This document shows, in pieces, positions 29,495 through 38,292 of a stretch of 64,000 nt of DNA. Position numbers and translations under genes: made by a program. The stretch is from positions 62,001-126,000 of the forward strand of contig CAMYMN010000002.1 in the NCBI GenBank assembly GCA_947259395.1, in the 5' to 3' direction. Position 1 is the stretch's first letter. Every line of letters begins with the position of its first letter. The notes under the pieces are model-generated. The model did no database searches. It saw only the letters and a list, made by a program, of their open reading frames with translations, and was not told the origin of the DNA. The DNA is from an uncultured Gammaproteobacteria bacterium (GTDB lineage Bacteria > Pseudomonadota > Gammaproteobacteria > Arenicellales > JAANXG01).

Positions 29495-30106
29495 TCAGGC
29501 GCCTTCGACAATATCCACCAGGTGCTGGATTTCCTTCGCCTCGTCCTTGACCACCCAGTGCGTCAGGTCGCTGCTGGTTACCATGCCCAACACTTTGCCG
29601 TCCTGGACGATCGGCAGGTGGCGGAAGTGTTTTTCGGTGACGATGCTCATTGCATCGTCGACCCTGGTGTCAGGGGTGATCACCGTGGGGTCCCCGGTCA
29701 TCACCTCGTTGACCTTGGTGGAGACGGGATCGAGTCCAGCGGCGAGCACCTTGGTCAGGGCATCCCGTTCGGTAAAGATTCCCACCAACCGTTCATCTTT
29801 CAGTATCAAAACTGCGCCGCTCTTCTCGTCATTCATCTTGCGCACACAATCCCGCACCGACATCTCCGGGCCGACAGCGTGTGGATCCGGTCGTTCATCC
29901 CCTAACACTGTGGTCAACGGTGCTTCCTTGGGATTTCGGGTTCTCGCGAAATACACACCCGCAGCAACAACAACGATCAGGAGAATGAATCCCACCATCA
30001 CCAGTATGTTGATGGGCGCGGCCGGATCAGCGTGTCCCGCAAGCGCAGGCGAAGACGACAGTAAGGCGGTACCAGCGATGGCCGACTTAGTTCGGAACTT
30101 TCTCAT
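29495..30106 (-). CDS. membrane-anchored CBS-domain protein
   Basis: 203 residues. A signal-like start (MRKFRTKSAIAGTALL, ending ALAGHA) is followed by a second hydrophobic helix (about 33-53), then two CBS motifs (about 82-195) forming one Bateman module with typical GAVLILKDERLVGIFTERD and FRHLPIVQDGKVLGMVTSSD. CBS pairs bind adenine nucleotides or SAM, usually to regulate a partner. The module's side of the membrane is unclear, since a cleaved signal plus a helix would put it in the cytoplasm only if the topology is N-out. It is divergent from the cytochrome cluster at 30342. Confidence 0.78.
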   Translation of the reverse strand: MRKFRTKSAIAGTALLSSSPALAGHADPAAPINILVMVGFILLIVVVAAGVYFARTRNPKEAPLTTVLGDERPDPHAVGPEMSVRDCVRKMNDEKSGAVLILKDERLVGIFTERDALTKVLAAGLDPVSTKVNEVMTGDPTVITPDTRVDDAMSIVTEKHFRHLPIVQDGKVLGMVTSSDLTHWVVKDEAKEIQHLVDIVEGA

Positions 30107-30261
30107 AACTGTGCTCCTGCGTTTAGCGCTTTCGCTCGATCACTACCATAGCCAAATGCCGATCATAGCTTGATTCTAGGCCCATGACCTAGGTCTGCCA
30201 CCGGGCTCGGCGGTGATCACATTATTACGATTCACTAGATACCCCATATCACCCAGGAGTA

Positions 30262-30279
30262 ATTTGACAAATGTCAAAT
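30262..30279. promoter_or_regulatory. perfect palindrome, candidate operator for the cytochrome cluster
   Basis: ATTTGACAAATGTCAAAT has 8-base inverted arms and a 2-base centre, 63 bases before the cytochrome c start. The left arm contains TTGACA, so a bound repressor could cover a -35 box. It does not match the FNR/ANR site TTGAT-N4-ATCAA. Regulator unknown. Confidence 0.5.
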
Positions 30280-30341
30280 ACTTCCGCTGCGCCGGTGGTT
30301 TATCGTCTGTGCACCCTAGGGAACGACGCACAACCTCGAGC

Positions 30342-31541
30342 ATGCCTCAACATATAGTCCGACTCATCGTCTTGCTGGTGGTATTTTTCGCCACCGCGGT
30401 GGCCGCTAAGATCTATTTCACCGACGACTCTTTTTACCGCTACGGCCACTACCGGGCAGACTCGGTACCGGAGTTGGCGACCGGAAAACCAAAATACAGA
30501 GGACCCGCCTACTGCCAGGCCTGTCACACGGAACGTCACGTACAATGGACCGCGGGTGTTCACAAGGTGGTGAAATGTGAGATATGCCACACCCCGGCGC
30601 GCGAACATCCGGAGACCGAGGCGAAGCTACCGATTCCCACCGATACCGTCAAATTGTGCACGTTGTGTCACGAGAAAATGCCCAGTCGTCCGGCTAGGCA
30701 GCCGCAGATCGTGGTCAAGGACCACCCCTACCCGCATGAGGACCGGCAGGAGTGTATTACCTGCCACAATCCCCATGCCCCCTCCATTGGTGGTTTGAAA
30801 CCGGCAGTGGCGTTAGCGGCCGAGTGCGCCGGTTGCCACGGCGCCGACGGCAAGGGCGTCGGGTCGTTTCCGGGACTGCTCGGGAAGGATGCCGCCTATC
30901 TCGCCCGGGAAATGAAGAAATACAAGGCGGGCGCGCGTCAGAACCCGATGATGACGCCGATCATGCAGGCGTTGTCGGACCGTGATATCGACGTGCTGGC
31001 CGAGTACTACGCGGCCCTGGGAGACAAGTCGGCAGCGGCACCGGACAACACCGGCTCCTCGGCAGTGGTGCAATTGACCGCCAAGTGCGTCGGCTGTCAT
31101 GGCGCCGAAGGACAAGGCGTGGGGGTGTTTCCAGCGCTCACCGATAAGGATGCCGCGTATCTCGCCGACCAGATGAAGAACTACAAATCCGGGGTGCGCC
31201 AGAACCCGGTGATGGGACCGATCGCCGGGGGGTTGACCGACGAGCAGATCGAGATGCTGGCCAAGTATTATGCGACATCGGGCGCTAAATCTGCGGCAGC
31301 GCCGGTGACCGCCCCGGCAGCAAACGCCAAGTGTGTGGGCTGTCACGGCGCTAAAGGAGAGGGCGTGGGGGTGTTTCCGGCGCTGGCCGGCAAGGATGCC
31401 GCCTATCTGACCGATCAGTTGCAAAACTATAAGTCCGGCGCGCGCCAGAACCCGATGATGATACCGATCGCCCAAGGGCTGACCGACGAGGAGATCGAGA
31501 AACTGGCTGGTTATTACTCGTCACTCAAACCGTCGAACTGA
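30342..31541 (+). CDS. seven-heme cytochrome c with three tandem class I-like domains
   Basis: A 399-residue exported or membrane-anchored cytochrome (helix 6-22). Seven CXXCH sites are visible: Cys58-His62, Cys79-His83, Cys106-His110 and Cys138-His142 form an amino-terminal tetraheme-like part with extra His residues. Three near-identical C-terminal repeats follow, each starting CxGCHGAxGxGVGxFP and carrying NPMM, NPVM and NPMM methionines as likely sixth ligands. I infer a periplasmic electron relay, similar in role to the NrfB partner of NrfCD. The ATG at 30342 is preferred; an open frame to 30213 exists but has no signal. The ferredoxin and NrfD genes that follow are probably one operon. 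Confidence 0.87.
   Translation: MPQHIVRLIVLLVVFFATAVAAKIYFTDDSFYRYGHYRADSVPELATGKPKYRGPAYCQACHTERHVQWTAGVHKVVKCEICHTPAREHPETEAKLPIPTDTVKLCTLCHEKMPSRPARQPQIVVKDHPYPHEDRQECITCHNPHAPSIGGLKPAVALAAECAGCHGADGKGVGSFPGLLGKDAAYLAREMKKYKAGARQNPMMTPIMQALSDRDIDVLAEYYAALGDKSAAAPDNTGSSAVVQLTAKCVGCHGAEGQGVGVFPALTDKDAAYLADQMKNYKSGVRQNPVMGPIAGGLTDEQIEMLAKYYATSGAKSAAAPVTAPAANAKCVGCHGAKGEGVGVFPALAGKDAAYLTDQLQNYKSGARQNPMMIPIAQGLTDEEIEKLAGYYSSLKPSN
30825..31541 (+). repeat. three tandem cytochrome-domain repeats
   Basis: Three units of roughly 250 bases begin near 30825, 31084 and 31330, each encoding one heme site, a KDAAYL block, YKxGxRQNPxM and a final helix containing AxYY. They are similar at DNA as well as protein level, so the duplication looks fairly recent or kept alike by recombination. 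Confidence 0.8.
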
Positions 31542-31630
31542 CCGCCACGGGGTATCAAATTGACGAACACATTCAATATGAAACGACTCGGCCATGCCCA
31601 GGCAGTGGCACGAAGTGGAGGGTTGCAAGC

Positions 31631-32482
31631 ATGAAACGGAAACCGAAGGGCGGCGACATCAAGTCCGGGCGACGGGCGTTCCTGCGTGGTTTTGGGAAGG
31701 CCCTTGCATCCGTGAGCGCGCTGATGATCGGCGGGGCGGGATTACTCGGCAAGAAAGGGACGAGTGATGCCGCGGTGATCAAGCCGGAGATACCCCCGAT
31801 ACCCGATTATGATTGGACCGAACATGACTGGGGCTACGGCATCGATGCCACGCGTTGCATCGGTTGCCTGCGCTGCGTCGAGGCCTGCAAGGCCGAGAAC
31901 GGGGTTGCGCCCACCGCCCATCATTTCCGTACCTGGGTCGAGCGCTACGTGTGGTTGGAAGGCGAGGAGCGGCCGTTGGTGGATAGTCAAAGCGACCCGG
32001 GGAATATCGCCGCATCGGGATCGCAGAAAGAATACCGCTTCGACAATCGCTACCAAGACAAAAAGATAGACAAGGCGTTCTTTGTTCCCAAGATCTGCAA
32101 CCATTGCCGGCATCCATCCTGCGTGCAGGTGTGCCCCACCGGCGCGACATTCAAAACCGAAGATGGCGCGGTGTTGATTGATCACGACTACTGCATTGGA
32201 TGCCAATACTGCGTGCAGGCCTGCCCGTACGGTGCGCGCTTCTTTGACCCCGCGGACCAGGTGACCGAAAAATGTACGTGGTGCTATCACCGTATTACCA
32301 AGGGCCTCCAGCCGGCGTGCGTGGAGGTTTGCCCGGTTGGTGCGCGGATCTTCGGCGACATGAATAATGAAGCCAGCGATATCAGCAAATTCTTGCGTGA
32401 AAACCGGGTTCAAGTGCTCAAACCGGAGACCGGCAACGCACCGACCTGTTTTTATATCGGACTGGATAAGGAGGTGTCGTGA
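31631..32482 (+). CDS. Tat-exported four-cluster ferredoxin-like subunit (NrfC/DmsB type)
   Basis: 283 residues. The twin-arginine signal is GRRAFLRGF (13-21) followed by a hydrophobic stretch, so the folded protein is exported. Four cysteine groups typical of NrfC/DmsB/PsrB electron-transfer subunits are present: CIGCLRCVEAC, CNHCRHPSCVQVC, CIGCQYCVQAC and CTWCYHRITKGLQPAC followed by VEVC. They can hold four [4Fe-4S] clusters. It overlaps the NrfD-type gene by 1 base and should sit on that membrane subunit, passing electrons to or from the multiheme cytochrome. There is no molybdopterin subunit beside it, which is unusual for PsrB/DmsB relatives but normal for NrfBCD-type modules. Confidence 0.9.
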   Translation: MKRKPKGGDIKSGRRAFLRGFGKALASVSALMIGGAGLLGKKGTSDAAVIKPEIPPIPDYDWTEHDWGYGIDATRCIGCLRCVEACKAENGVAPTAHHFRTWVERYVWLEGEERPLVDSQSDPGNIAASGSQKEYRFDNRYQDKKIDKAFFVPKICNHCRHPSCVQVCPTGATFKTEDGAVLIDHDYCIGCQYCVQACPYGARFFDPADQVTEKCTWCYHRITKGLQPACVEVCPVGARIFGDMNNEASDISKFLRENRVQVLKPETGNAPTCFYIGLDKEVS

Positions 32483-33657
32483 TGGAAGCCCTATACCACG
32501 CTTCGCCGTTCACCGGCTATGTGTACCCCAACGAGACCATTATCCCGTGGACGGTGATGATCGTCATCTACCCCTACATGACCGGCCTGGTGGCCGGGGC
32601 GTTCTCGGTGTCCAGCCTCTACCACGTGTTCGGCATGGAGAAATTCAAACCGGTTGCCCGGTTTGCGCTGCTCACCGCGCTGTGTTTCATGTTGTTCGTA
32701 CCGATGACCTTGTTGCTCCATCTCGGACAACCCCAGCGGGCGTTCAATGCCATGATCACCCCGCACCTGACTTCAGCGTTCGCGGCATTCGGTTATTTCG
32801 CCGCTTTCTATGCGGTATTGCTAATGCTGGAGACCTGGTTCGCATTCCGCGAGGACAACGTCATTCGCGCGCGCAACTCAACCGGCCTGGTGAGGAGCTT
32901 TTATCGCGCGATTACCCTGTGGTCCGACGACATCTCGGAAAAGGCACGGTCCTACGACCACAAGTGGATGCTCACGCTGGCGATTGTCGGGATTCCCTCC
33001 GCCCACGGATTGCACGGTTATGTAGGCTTTGTGTTCGGCTCGCTGAAATCAAGGGAATGGTGGGGCTCGGACATGATGCCGGTCATCTTTTTGTTCTCGG
33101 CAATCATCTCTGGTATCGCGGTGTTGATCGTCCTGTACACGCTGGTCTGCAAGGTGCGTAAGACCCCCATCGATCACGCCTGCGTGCGGGGCATGGGGGG
33201 GGCGTTGTGGGGATTTTTGATGTTCACACTGCTACTCGAAGGGCTGGAGTTCGCCAATGTCGTTTACAAGGGTAAGGAAGGCATCGAGATCATCATGGAG
33301 TATGTCACCGGGCCGTTGTTTTACCGCTACTTCGTATTCCAGTTCGCCGTGGGGGCGGTGGTACCGATCATCATCCTCGGGCTGATGTTTGCCCGCGACG
33401 TACGCGGCAAGGCATTCTTAGTTGGCGCGGTGATTTCCTCGCTGCTGGTGTTGATGAACGTGTTTCTGATGCGCTGGAACGTGGTGATCGGCGGCCAGGA
33501 GATCGCCAAGACCATGCGCGGCCTAGTGTATTACCACGATCCGGGGGGCCGCGAAGGCCTGGCAGCCGCGCTCGCGGTGCTGTCCGGGCCGTTTATCCTG
33601 CTGGCGATACTGACGCGGGTGATGCCGCCGTGGAAGGAGATGACCGAGAAGGGATAG
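32482..33657 (+). CDS. NrfD-family membrane quinol-interacting subunit
   Basis: A 391-residue membrane protein of the NrfD/PsrC family with about nine or ten helices (for example 23-45, 60-80, 95-115, 165-185, 205-225, 245-265, 280-300). Family members exchange electrons between quinones and a periplasmic Fe-S subunit. Early features include TIIPWTVMIVIYPYMTGL and the LLLHLGQPQRAF motif seen after helix 3. The ATG at 32482 has a textbook Shine-Dalgarno, AAGGAGGTG (32468-32476). It overlaps the ferredoxin gene, as required for a tight complex. Direction of electron flow cannot be told. Confidence 0.9.
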   Translation: MEALYHASPFTGYVYPNETIIPWTVMIVIYPYMTGLVAGAFSVSSLYHVFGMEKFKPVARFALLTALCFMLFVPMTLLLHLGQPQRAFNAMITPHLTSAFAAFGYFAAFYAVLLMLETWFAFREDNVIRARNSTGLVRSFYRAITLWSDDISEKARSYDHKWMLTLAIVGIPSAHGLHGYVGFVFGSLKSREWWGSDMMPVIFLFSAIISGIAVLIVLYTLVCKVRKTPIDHACVRGMGGALWGFLMFTLLLEGLEFANVVYKGKEGIEIIMEYVTGPLFYRYFVFQFAVGAVVPIIILGLMFARDVRGKAFLVGAVISSLLVLMNVFLMRWNVVIGGQEIAKTMRGLVYYHDPGGREGLAAALAVLSGPFILLAILTRVMPPWKEMTEKG

Positions 33658-34043
33658 CCGCTGCTGGGCGTGACGCAGGCCGGCAACTCGTAGATCATGC
33701 CACCGGTTGCTGTTTGCGGGTTGACAACGAGGTAAAGGAGACAGTGTCGATCGGATTGTGTGTGATCATTGCGTGCCGTGCTTGACACTGCGCTACCGAT
33801 GCCGCCCTCGACCTGTAGAATTGACCATACGACCACACCGATTTTGCAGGATGTCATTGCTATTCGTGTGTGTCCACAAGCAGTAGCCGCATGGGTCGGT
33901 TGTTGTACCCCTGTAGAACGGCGAGCCGCTGACGTTGTATGCTACACAGCGTACTCTAGTTCATCACAAGCGATGCCGGCGCTTTAGTTACGTGCACAAA
34001 ACGATGCCACTTGTTTGTAATATCTGCTTAGCGTGCTGCCCTG
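33658..34043. other. 386-base gap without a recognised gene
   Basis: No convincing coding frame. Plausible -35 boxes are TTGACA at about 33721 and in GCTTGACACTG near 33780; one may drive the TlpA-like gene. The stretch is less GC-rich and contains several TGTGT runs. No RNA recognised. Confidence 0.4.
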
Positions 34044-34589
34044 ATGTTGAAGCCTAAAGCTGTTGCCTACGCGATCGTCGTCGTAGCCGCCTTGATCGCC
34101 GGAATCTCTGTGTCCCTCTACCTACACACCCAAGATCCGCCGAACCCGGCCCACAGCGGTATTCTGGCCGAGCCGTTCACGGATCTGACCGGCGCGCCCA
34201 AGACCGTCGGCGACTGGCACGTGAACGTTACTCTGGTCAACTTCTGGGCCACCTGGTGCGCCCCGTGCCGGGAGGAGATCCCATTGTTCATGACCATGCT
34301 CGAGCGCTATCGCGAGCGCGGTTTTCGCGTGGTTGGCGTTGCCATTGACGAGGTCGAGGCCGTGAACCGGTTTCGCGATGAGCTGCTGATCAATTACCCG
34401 CTGTTGATCCTGGAGCACAACGTGAACACAGTCATGCGCCGTTACGGAGACGGCATGGCGATCCTGCCCTACTCGGTGCTGGTCGACGCGCAGGGGAATA
34501 TTGCCGCCAAAAAACTTGGGGCCTATGAGCACCAAGAATTGGATACGCTGCTCGCGCAAACACTCGCCGCGCAGGGTGTCGCCAACTGA
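34044..34589 (+). CDS. TlpA/ResA-like membrane-anchored thioredoxin
   Basis: 181 residues with an amino-terminal anchor (7-26) and a periplasmic thioredoxin-like domain. The active site is Cys72 and Cys75 in NFWATWCAPCREEIP, and the cis-proline is in ILPYSVLVD. TlpA/ResA proteins reduce disulfides of apocytochromes c before heme attachment or of CuA-site cysteines. That role would fit here, between the multiheme cytochrome and the CuA gene. It could also serve other exported proteins. Confidence 0.88.
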   Translation: MLKPKAVAYAIVVVAALIAGISVSLYLHTQDPPNPAHSGILAEPFTDLTGAPKTVGDWHVNVTLVNFWATWCAPCREEIPLFMTMLERYRERGFRVVGVAIDEVEAVNRFRDELLINYPLLILEHNVNTVMRRYGDGMAILPYSVLVDAQGNIAAKKLGAYEHQELDTLLAQTLAAQGVAN

Positions 34590-34601
34590 GCAATATACGG
34601 G

Positions 34602-35795
34602 TTATGGTTGCGCGACTGCGGTACGGATTCGCTTGCCCTCACTCCACGCGAAATAAACCTTGTCCTCATGCGCTGACATCTGGGGGAACCCGCTGGACCG
34701 GGATAACGACATACCGCTTATCCGTCGCGACTCTTCGGTGGTTCCGTCTTTGGAAACGCGTTTCATTCTGATTTCGCCGTGATCTCCCACCGATTCCAAC
34801 CAACTCACCAGTGCCGTTCGTTGATCTAGCAACACGACATCGGCGCGCCCGACTGCCTTGCCGTCATCAACCCGGATCGGCTCGCCGAAGGATTTCCCAT
34901 TGTCGCTGGAGAATGCCAGGTTCACGCGCGGCAGATCCCGTGAGGCGGTAAACCACACTACCGCGAGCGTGTCTCCGTCGGTATCGGCCTTGGGACCGTC
35001 CACCGGACACCCGTCAATCTTCCAGTTGTCCACGGACACCGGGAACGGGCCGGTCCACGCGCCGTGCTCCCACCACACAATGGCGATATCCCTGATCTCC
35101 TCGCCGGAGCGGTCCCGATACAGCACGGCGGGACCGTCAGCGGTGTTCACCGCTGACGGCTGGCAACAGTCGCACACCCGCAAGTCAATAGGGCCCTCGT
35201 GGGTCAAAGTGCCACGATTGTCGACGAACGCCCCGCGCAGTCCCATCGATCCGCCCGACCGTCTGGAGCCCCAGGTGTTGTTCCTGCCATCCAGCCAAGC
35301 AATAAAAAACTGCCCCTGCCCGATGGGCAATAAACTGACAAATCCATGTTCGGTTTGCGTTCGGTCATCGTGAGGAACAAAGGGGCGTGACCAACTCCGA
35401 CCATGGTCGCTGGACACCAACAGATTCAAATTATAGCCATAGGTCCTGCTGCCACTTTTGACCAAGAAGCTGGCGAGGATATTTCCCTCGGCATCGGTGG
35501 CCACAGCCGGAATGTCAGCCCAGTTCACAAACCAATGGGGTCCGGTCGCCGCCTTTGTTGACGCCGCCCAGCGCCCCTGTTTCAAGCGCGAATAAAATAA
35601 CGTGTCCTGCTTCTCGCCTTTTTGAATCCAGCTCAGCACCAGATTGCCACCGCCGTTAAAAAGATAGGGGACGGTAGTGTCTGTCCCGGCGGGCGACTCC
35701 ATTTCCGTTGCTGGAGGCAACAGCGGAAAGGACACCGGGTCGCGGTCACAACCAGTGAGCACCAGCAACAGTGCGAAACTAACGATGCGCCTCAT
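34602..35795 (-). CDS. sialidase-fold (BNR/Asp-box) lipoprotein
   Basis: 397 residues. Starting at the ATG at 35793-35795, the signal MRRIVSFALLLVLTGC ends in a lipobox (LTGC), so it is predicted to be a lipoprotein; the longer frame to 35873 lacks a signal. The body has repeated beta-propeller blades with Asp-box-like motifs: SSDHGRSWSRPF and SSDNGKSFGEPI. An unusual CDCCQP cysteine group in one blade could bind metal or form disulfides. Sialidase catalytic arginines are not obvious, so I do not call it a sialidase. It lies on the opposite strand between the TlpA-like and CuA genes, suggesting it belongs to this redox region. Confidence 0.7.
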   Translation of the reverse strand: MRRIVSFALLLVLTGCDRDPVSFPLLPPATEMESPAGTDTTVPYLFNGGGNLVLSWIQKGEKQDTLFYSRLKQGRWAASTKAATGPHWFVNWADIPAVATDAEGNILASFLVKSGSRTYGYNLNLLVSSDHGRSWSRPFVPHDDRTQTEHGFVSLLPIGQGQFFIAWLDGRNNTWGSRRSGGSMGLRGAFVDNRGTLTHEGPIDLRVCDCCQPSAVNTADGPAVLYRDRSGEEIRDIAIVWWEHGAWTGPFPVSVDNWKIDGCPVDGPKADTDGDTLAVVWFTASRDLPRVNLAFSSDNGKSFGEPIRVDDGKAVGRADVVLLDQRTALVSWLESVGDHGEIRMKRVSKDGTTEESRRISGMSLSRSSGFPQMSAHEDKVYFAWSEGKRIRTAVAQP

Positions 35796-35976
35796 AATCA
35801 CGATTTTTCGAGCAGTTTTGACTTGCGTACCTAACCCGCACATAGTGGACAATGGCTTCGCGTCCGTTACCATATCATGGACGATCCGGGCAGGTTCAAT
35901 AAATCGTTTGCGTTAGAATCCGTATGTCGGTGTTTTTTAATCACGCCTGCTAAGAGTGAATTCACAAGAACTCACG

Positions 35977-36570
35977 ATGCGCGACAACAGCGAGATCAAA
36001 AGACCACACCCGACCACGCGGCGCGGTTTCATCGTGTTGTGTGGTTTTGCGGTTGTCAGCCTGTATGGGTTATGGGCCAGCTACGGTGCGGTGCCGACCA
36101 GTCTTGGTACCGCAAAGCGAGCCATGCAGACACCCGCGACCGGGATGGGGTCGGCGCAGGACATGGATTCCCACATCCCGGTGGAAGAATTTCGGCGTCG
36201 CGCCCGCGCGTTCGTCGACGCCAATTCGCTGCCCGACGGCAGTGTCAAACCGGCCATCGCGGATCGTTCCGGCGCCGCCTACATCAGCGAACCCGTGGAG
36301 GTCTACGTCATGGCCAGGCAATACAGCTATTGGCCGGCGGTATTGCGTCTGGGAGCAAACATCCCGTACCGATTCCGCATCATGGCCATGGACACCGACC
36401 ACGGCGCATCCATCAAGTTCAAGGGCGCCGCATATATGATACGCGTCCGCGCCGGGCATGCCGTTGAAAAGGTCCTGGTGTTCAAGGAACCCGGTGAGTA
36501 CCCGATATACTGCACGGTCTACTGCGGTGTCGGTCACGATCTTATGAAGGGCAGGATCATTGTCGAATAG
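35977..36570 (+). CDS. CuA-domain subunit II of a B-family-like heme-copper oxidase
   Basis: About 197 residues with one amino-terminal helix (16-38) and a periplasmic cupredoxin. All CuA ligands are visible: His142 (DTDHGAS), Cys179, Cys183, His187 and Met190 in CTVYCGVGHDLM. This is the same pattern as in Thermus ba3 oxidase subunit II, which also has a single helix. It should accept electrons from a c-type cytochrome. A GTG at 35956 would add 7 residues; neither start has a clear Shine-Dalgarno. It ends 18 bases before the subunit I gene. The copper site is intact although subunit I has lost active-site ligands. Confidence 0.88.
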   Translation: MRDNSEIKRPHPTTRRGFIVLCGFAVVSLYGLWASYGAVPTSLGTAKRAMQTPATGMGSAQDMDSHIPVEEFRRRARAFVDANSLPDGSVKPAIADRSGAAYISEPVEVYVMARQYSYWPAVLRLGANIPYRFRIMAMDTDHGASIKFKGAAYMIRVRAGHAVEKVLVFKEPGEYPIYCTVYCGVGHDLMKGRIIVE

Positions 36571-36588
36571 CGACGAGAATCGTGCGCG

Positions 36589-38262
36589 ATGACGAACGAG
36601 GCACTGCTGAACGGCCTGCAACGTCTCCCATCGGGAGATAAACGGCTGCTCAAGGCGTTTGTGGTTGTGGCGGTGTTGGGCTTGGCGCTTGGCCTGGTGT
36701 GCGGCGCGTTGACCGGATTTCGACGCGCCGGATTCGTGTCGTTGGCGCCCGGGCTGGGGTACAAGATTCTGAGCCTTCACGGCGTTTCGATCTTCTTCTA
36801 CTGGTTGTACTTCATCCAGGCCGGGCTGGTGCTGATGCTCGCCAGCGTCTACGCCAACGGCACAGGCAGGCTGGTGGGACGGCCGCTCGCGTGGCTGGCG
36901 CTGGCGCTGATGATCGCCGGTTTTGCACTGAGTGAAATGACCCTGACGATGGACGTACCGCTGCTGTACGACGGCCATCCCAAGCTGGTGACCGGCAACA
37001 CGATGATCCCCGGGCTGTTCTATTTGGGCTACGTGGTGATGAGCGTGGGTCTGTTTTTGGTCGGGACCGTCGGCATTTTGACTACCCTAATGCCGAAGTT
37101 CGAGGGCAGCGTTGGACCGTGGTCTGCGGTCACCTTCGCCACCGTGGCATGGGCGGGCCTGCTCATCGTCAGCGCCATGGCTGGATTCAATGTCTTCCTG
37201 CCGCCGATGCTGTGGGCATTCGGACTCGGTCCTCCAATCAGCGATTATGCTATGAAGTGGCACGTGCTGTTTCACAACATGCACTATCTACCGCTCATGG
37301 CCACGGTCATCATCTGGTATGTGCTGGTCGAGACAATGACCGGAGTGCGCTCGATCTTTGGATCGCAATTCTCAAAAAAAGTGTTTGCCAGTTATCTCAT
37401 CCTGGTGCCGCCAACTTTCCTCTACCATATGTTCCTCGACCCTAGTCTCTCCGAGACGGTCAGGGTGATCGGTTCGCTGTTGTCTCTGTTAATAGCCGTC
37501 CCAACGGTGCTCGTGTATCTGATCATTGTCAGTTCACTGGAGTGCTATGCGCGCGCCCAAGGCGGTAAAGGACTGTTCGCCTGGATGCGCCTGCTTCCAT
37601 GGAGCAATCCGGCGATGACCGCGATCGGCCTGGCGGCGATCAATTTAGCGATCGGCGGGGCATTGTCATTCGTGTTGATTCAGGAGCGCCTCGCCCCGTT
37701 GCTGAGCGACACGTTCTTCGTCCCCGGTTATTTCCACTTTCTGACGCTGGGCACGGTGACGCTGACATTCATTGCGGCGCTTTTGTACGTGGTTCCAGGC
37801 ATCACCACAAATCCGGTATGGCGCCCGCAGCTGCTGAATAAGTTGCCCTATGTCATCACATTCGGCCTACTTGTTTTTGGTGCCGCCGGCGTGACCGCGG
37901 GCTACATCGGTGTGCCGCGTCGCGTCTTCGATGTCGGCTATGGCGGCGAGGCCCCGATCGGGTGGGAACCGCTGATGGTCGTCGTCGGCATCGGCGCCAT
38001 CTTCATGAGTGCAGGTCTTGGCGTTTATGTTTACGCGCTGGCCCGCATGTTGTTGCGGCCCGCAGGCAAGGCCGGTCAACAAGCCGTTGCGCTGCCGGTG
38101 GTGTCCCTGGGGGCCAAACCCGTTGGGCGACACCCGGCTTGGGTGGGTCCGCTGTCGGTGCTCGTGGTGCTGGGCGCGATGGCGGTGTTCACCGTGTTGG
38201 GATTCGAGCTCATGCAGAGTGTGCCACTGTCAGCGACCGGCGGCGGCCATGCACATCACTGA
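36589..38262 (+). CDS. B-family heme-copper oxidase subunit I-like protein with altered active site
   Basis: A 557-residue membrane protein with about 13 helices, aligning by eye with Thermus ba3 subunit I along most of its length (AVPT, GGKGLFAWMRLLPW and GVPRR match). The low-spin heme ligands are kept: His64 (LSLHGV) and His383. Helix VI keeps His229 and Tyr233 (HNMHY). However, helix VII reads FLYHMFLDP, with Tyr279 in place of the first His of the CuB pair, and helix X reads VPGYFHF, with Tyr381 in place of the His that binds the high-spin heme. I checked both codons (TAC, TAT). Canonical oxygen or NO reduction is therefore doubtful. The C-terminus ends in GGGHAHH. Confidence 0.85.
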   Translation: MTNEALLNGLQRLPSGDKRLLKAFVVVAVLGLALGLVCGALTGFRRAGFVSLAPGLGYKILSLHGVSIFFYWLYFIQAGLVLMLASVYANGTGRLVGRPLAWLALALMIAGFALSEMTLTMDVPLLYDGHPKLVTGNTMIPGLFYLGYVVMSVGLFLVGTVGILTTLMPKFEGSVGPWSAVTFATVAWAGLLIVSAMAGFNVFLPPMLWAFGLGPPISDYAMKWHVLFHNMHYLPLMATVIIWYVLVETMTGVRSIFGSQFSKKVFASYLILVPPTFLYHMFLDPSLSETVRVIGSLLSLLIAVPTVLVYLIIVSSLECYARAQGGKGLFAWMRLLPWSNPAMTAIGLAAINLAIGGALSFVLIQERLAPLLSDTFFVPGYFHFLTLGTVTLTFIAALLYVVPGITTNPVWRPQLLNKLPYVITFGLLVFGAAGVTAGYIGVPRRVFDVGYGGEAPIGWEPLMVVVGIGAIFMSAGLGVYVYALARMLLRPAGKAGQQAVALPVVSLGAKPVGRHPAWVGPLSVLVVLGAMAVFTVLGFELMQSVPLSATGGGHAHH

Positions 38263-38292
38263 GCCCATCAATGCCAAGCGGACACCGGCGCG

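Noticed and set aside
33531..33857. 108-codon minus-strand frame overlapping the end of the NrfD gene
   Set aside because: Half lies opposite a certain gene, with no recognisable domain or start signal.
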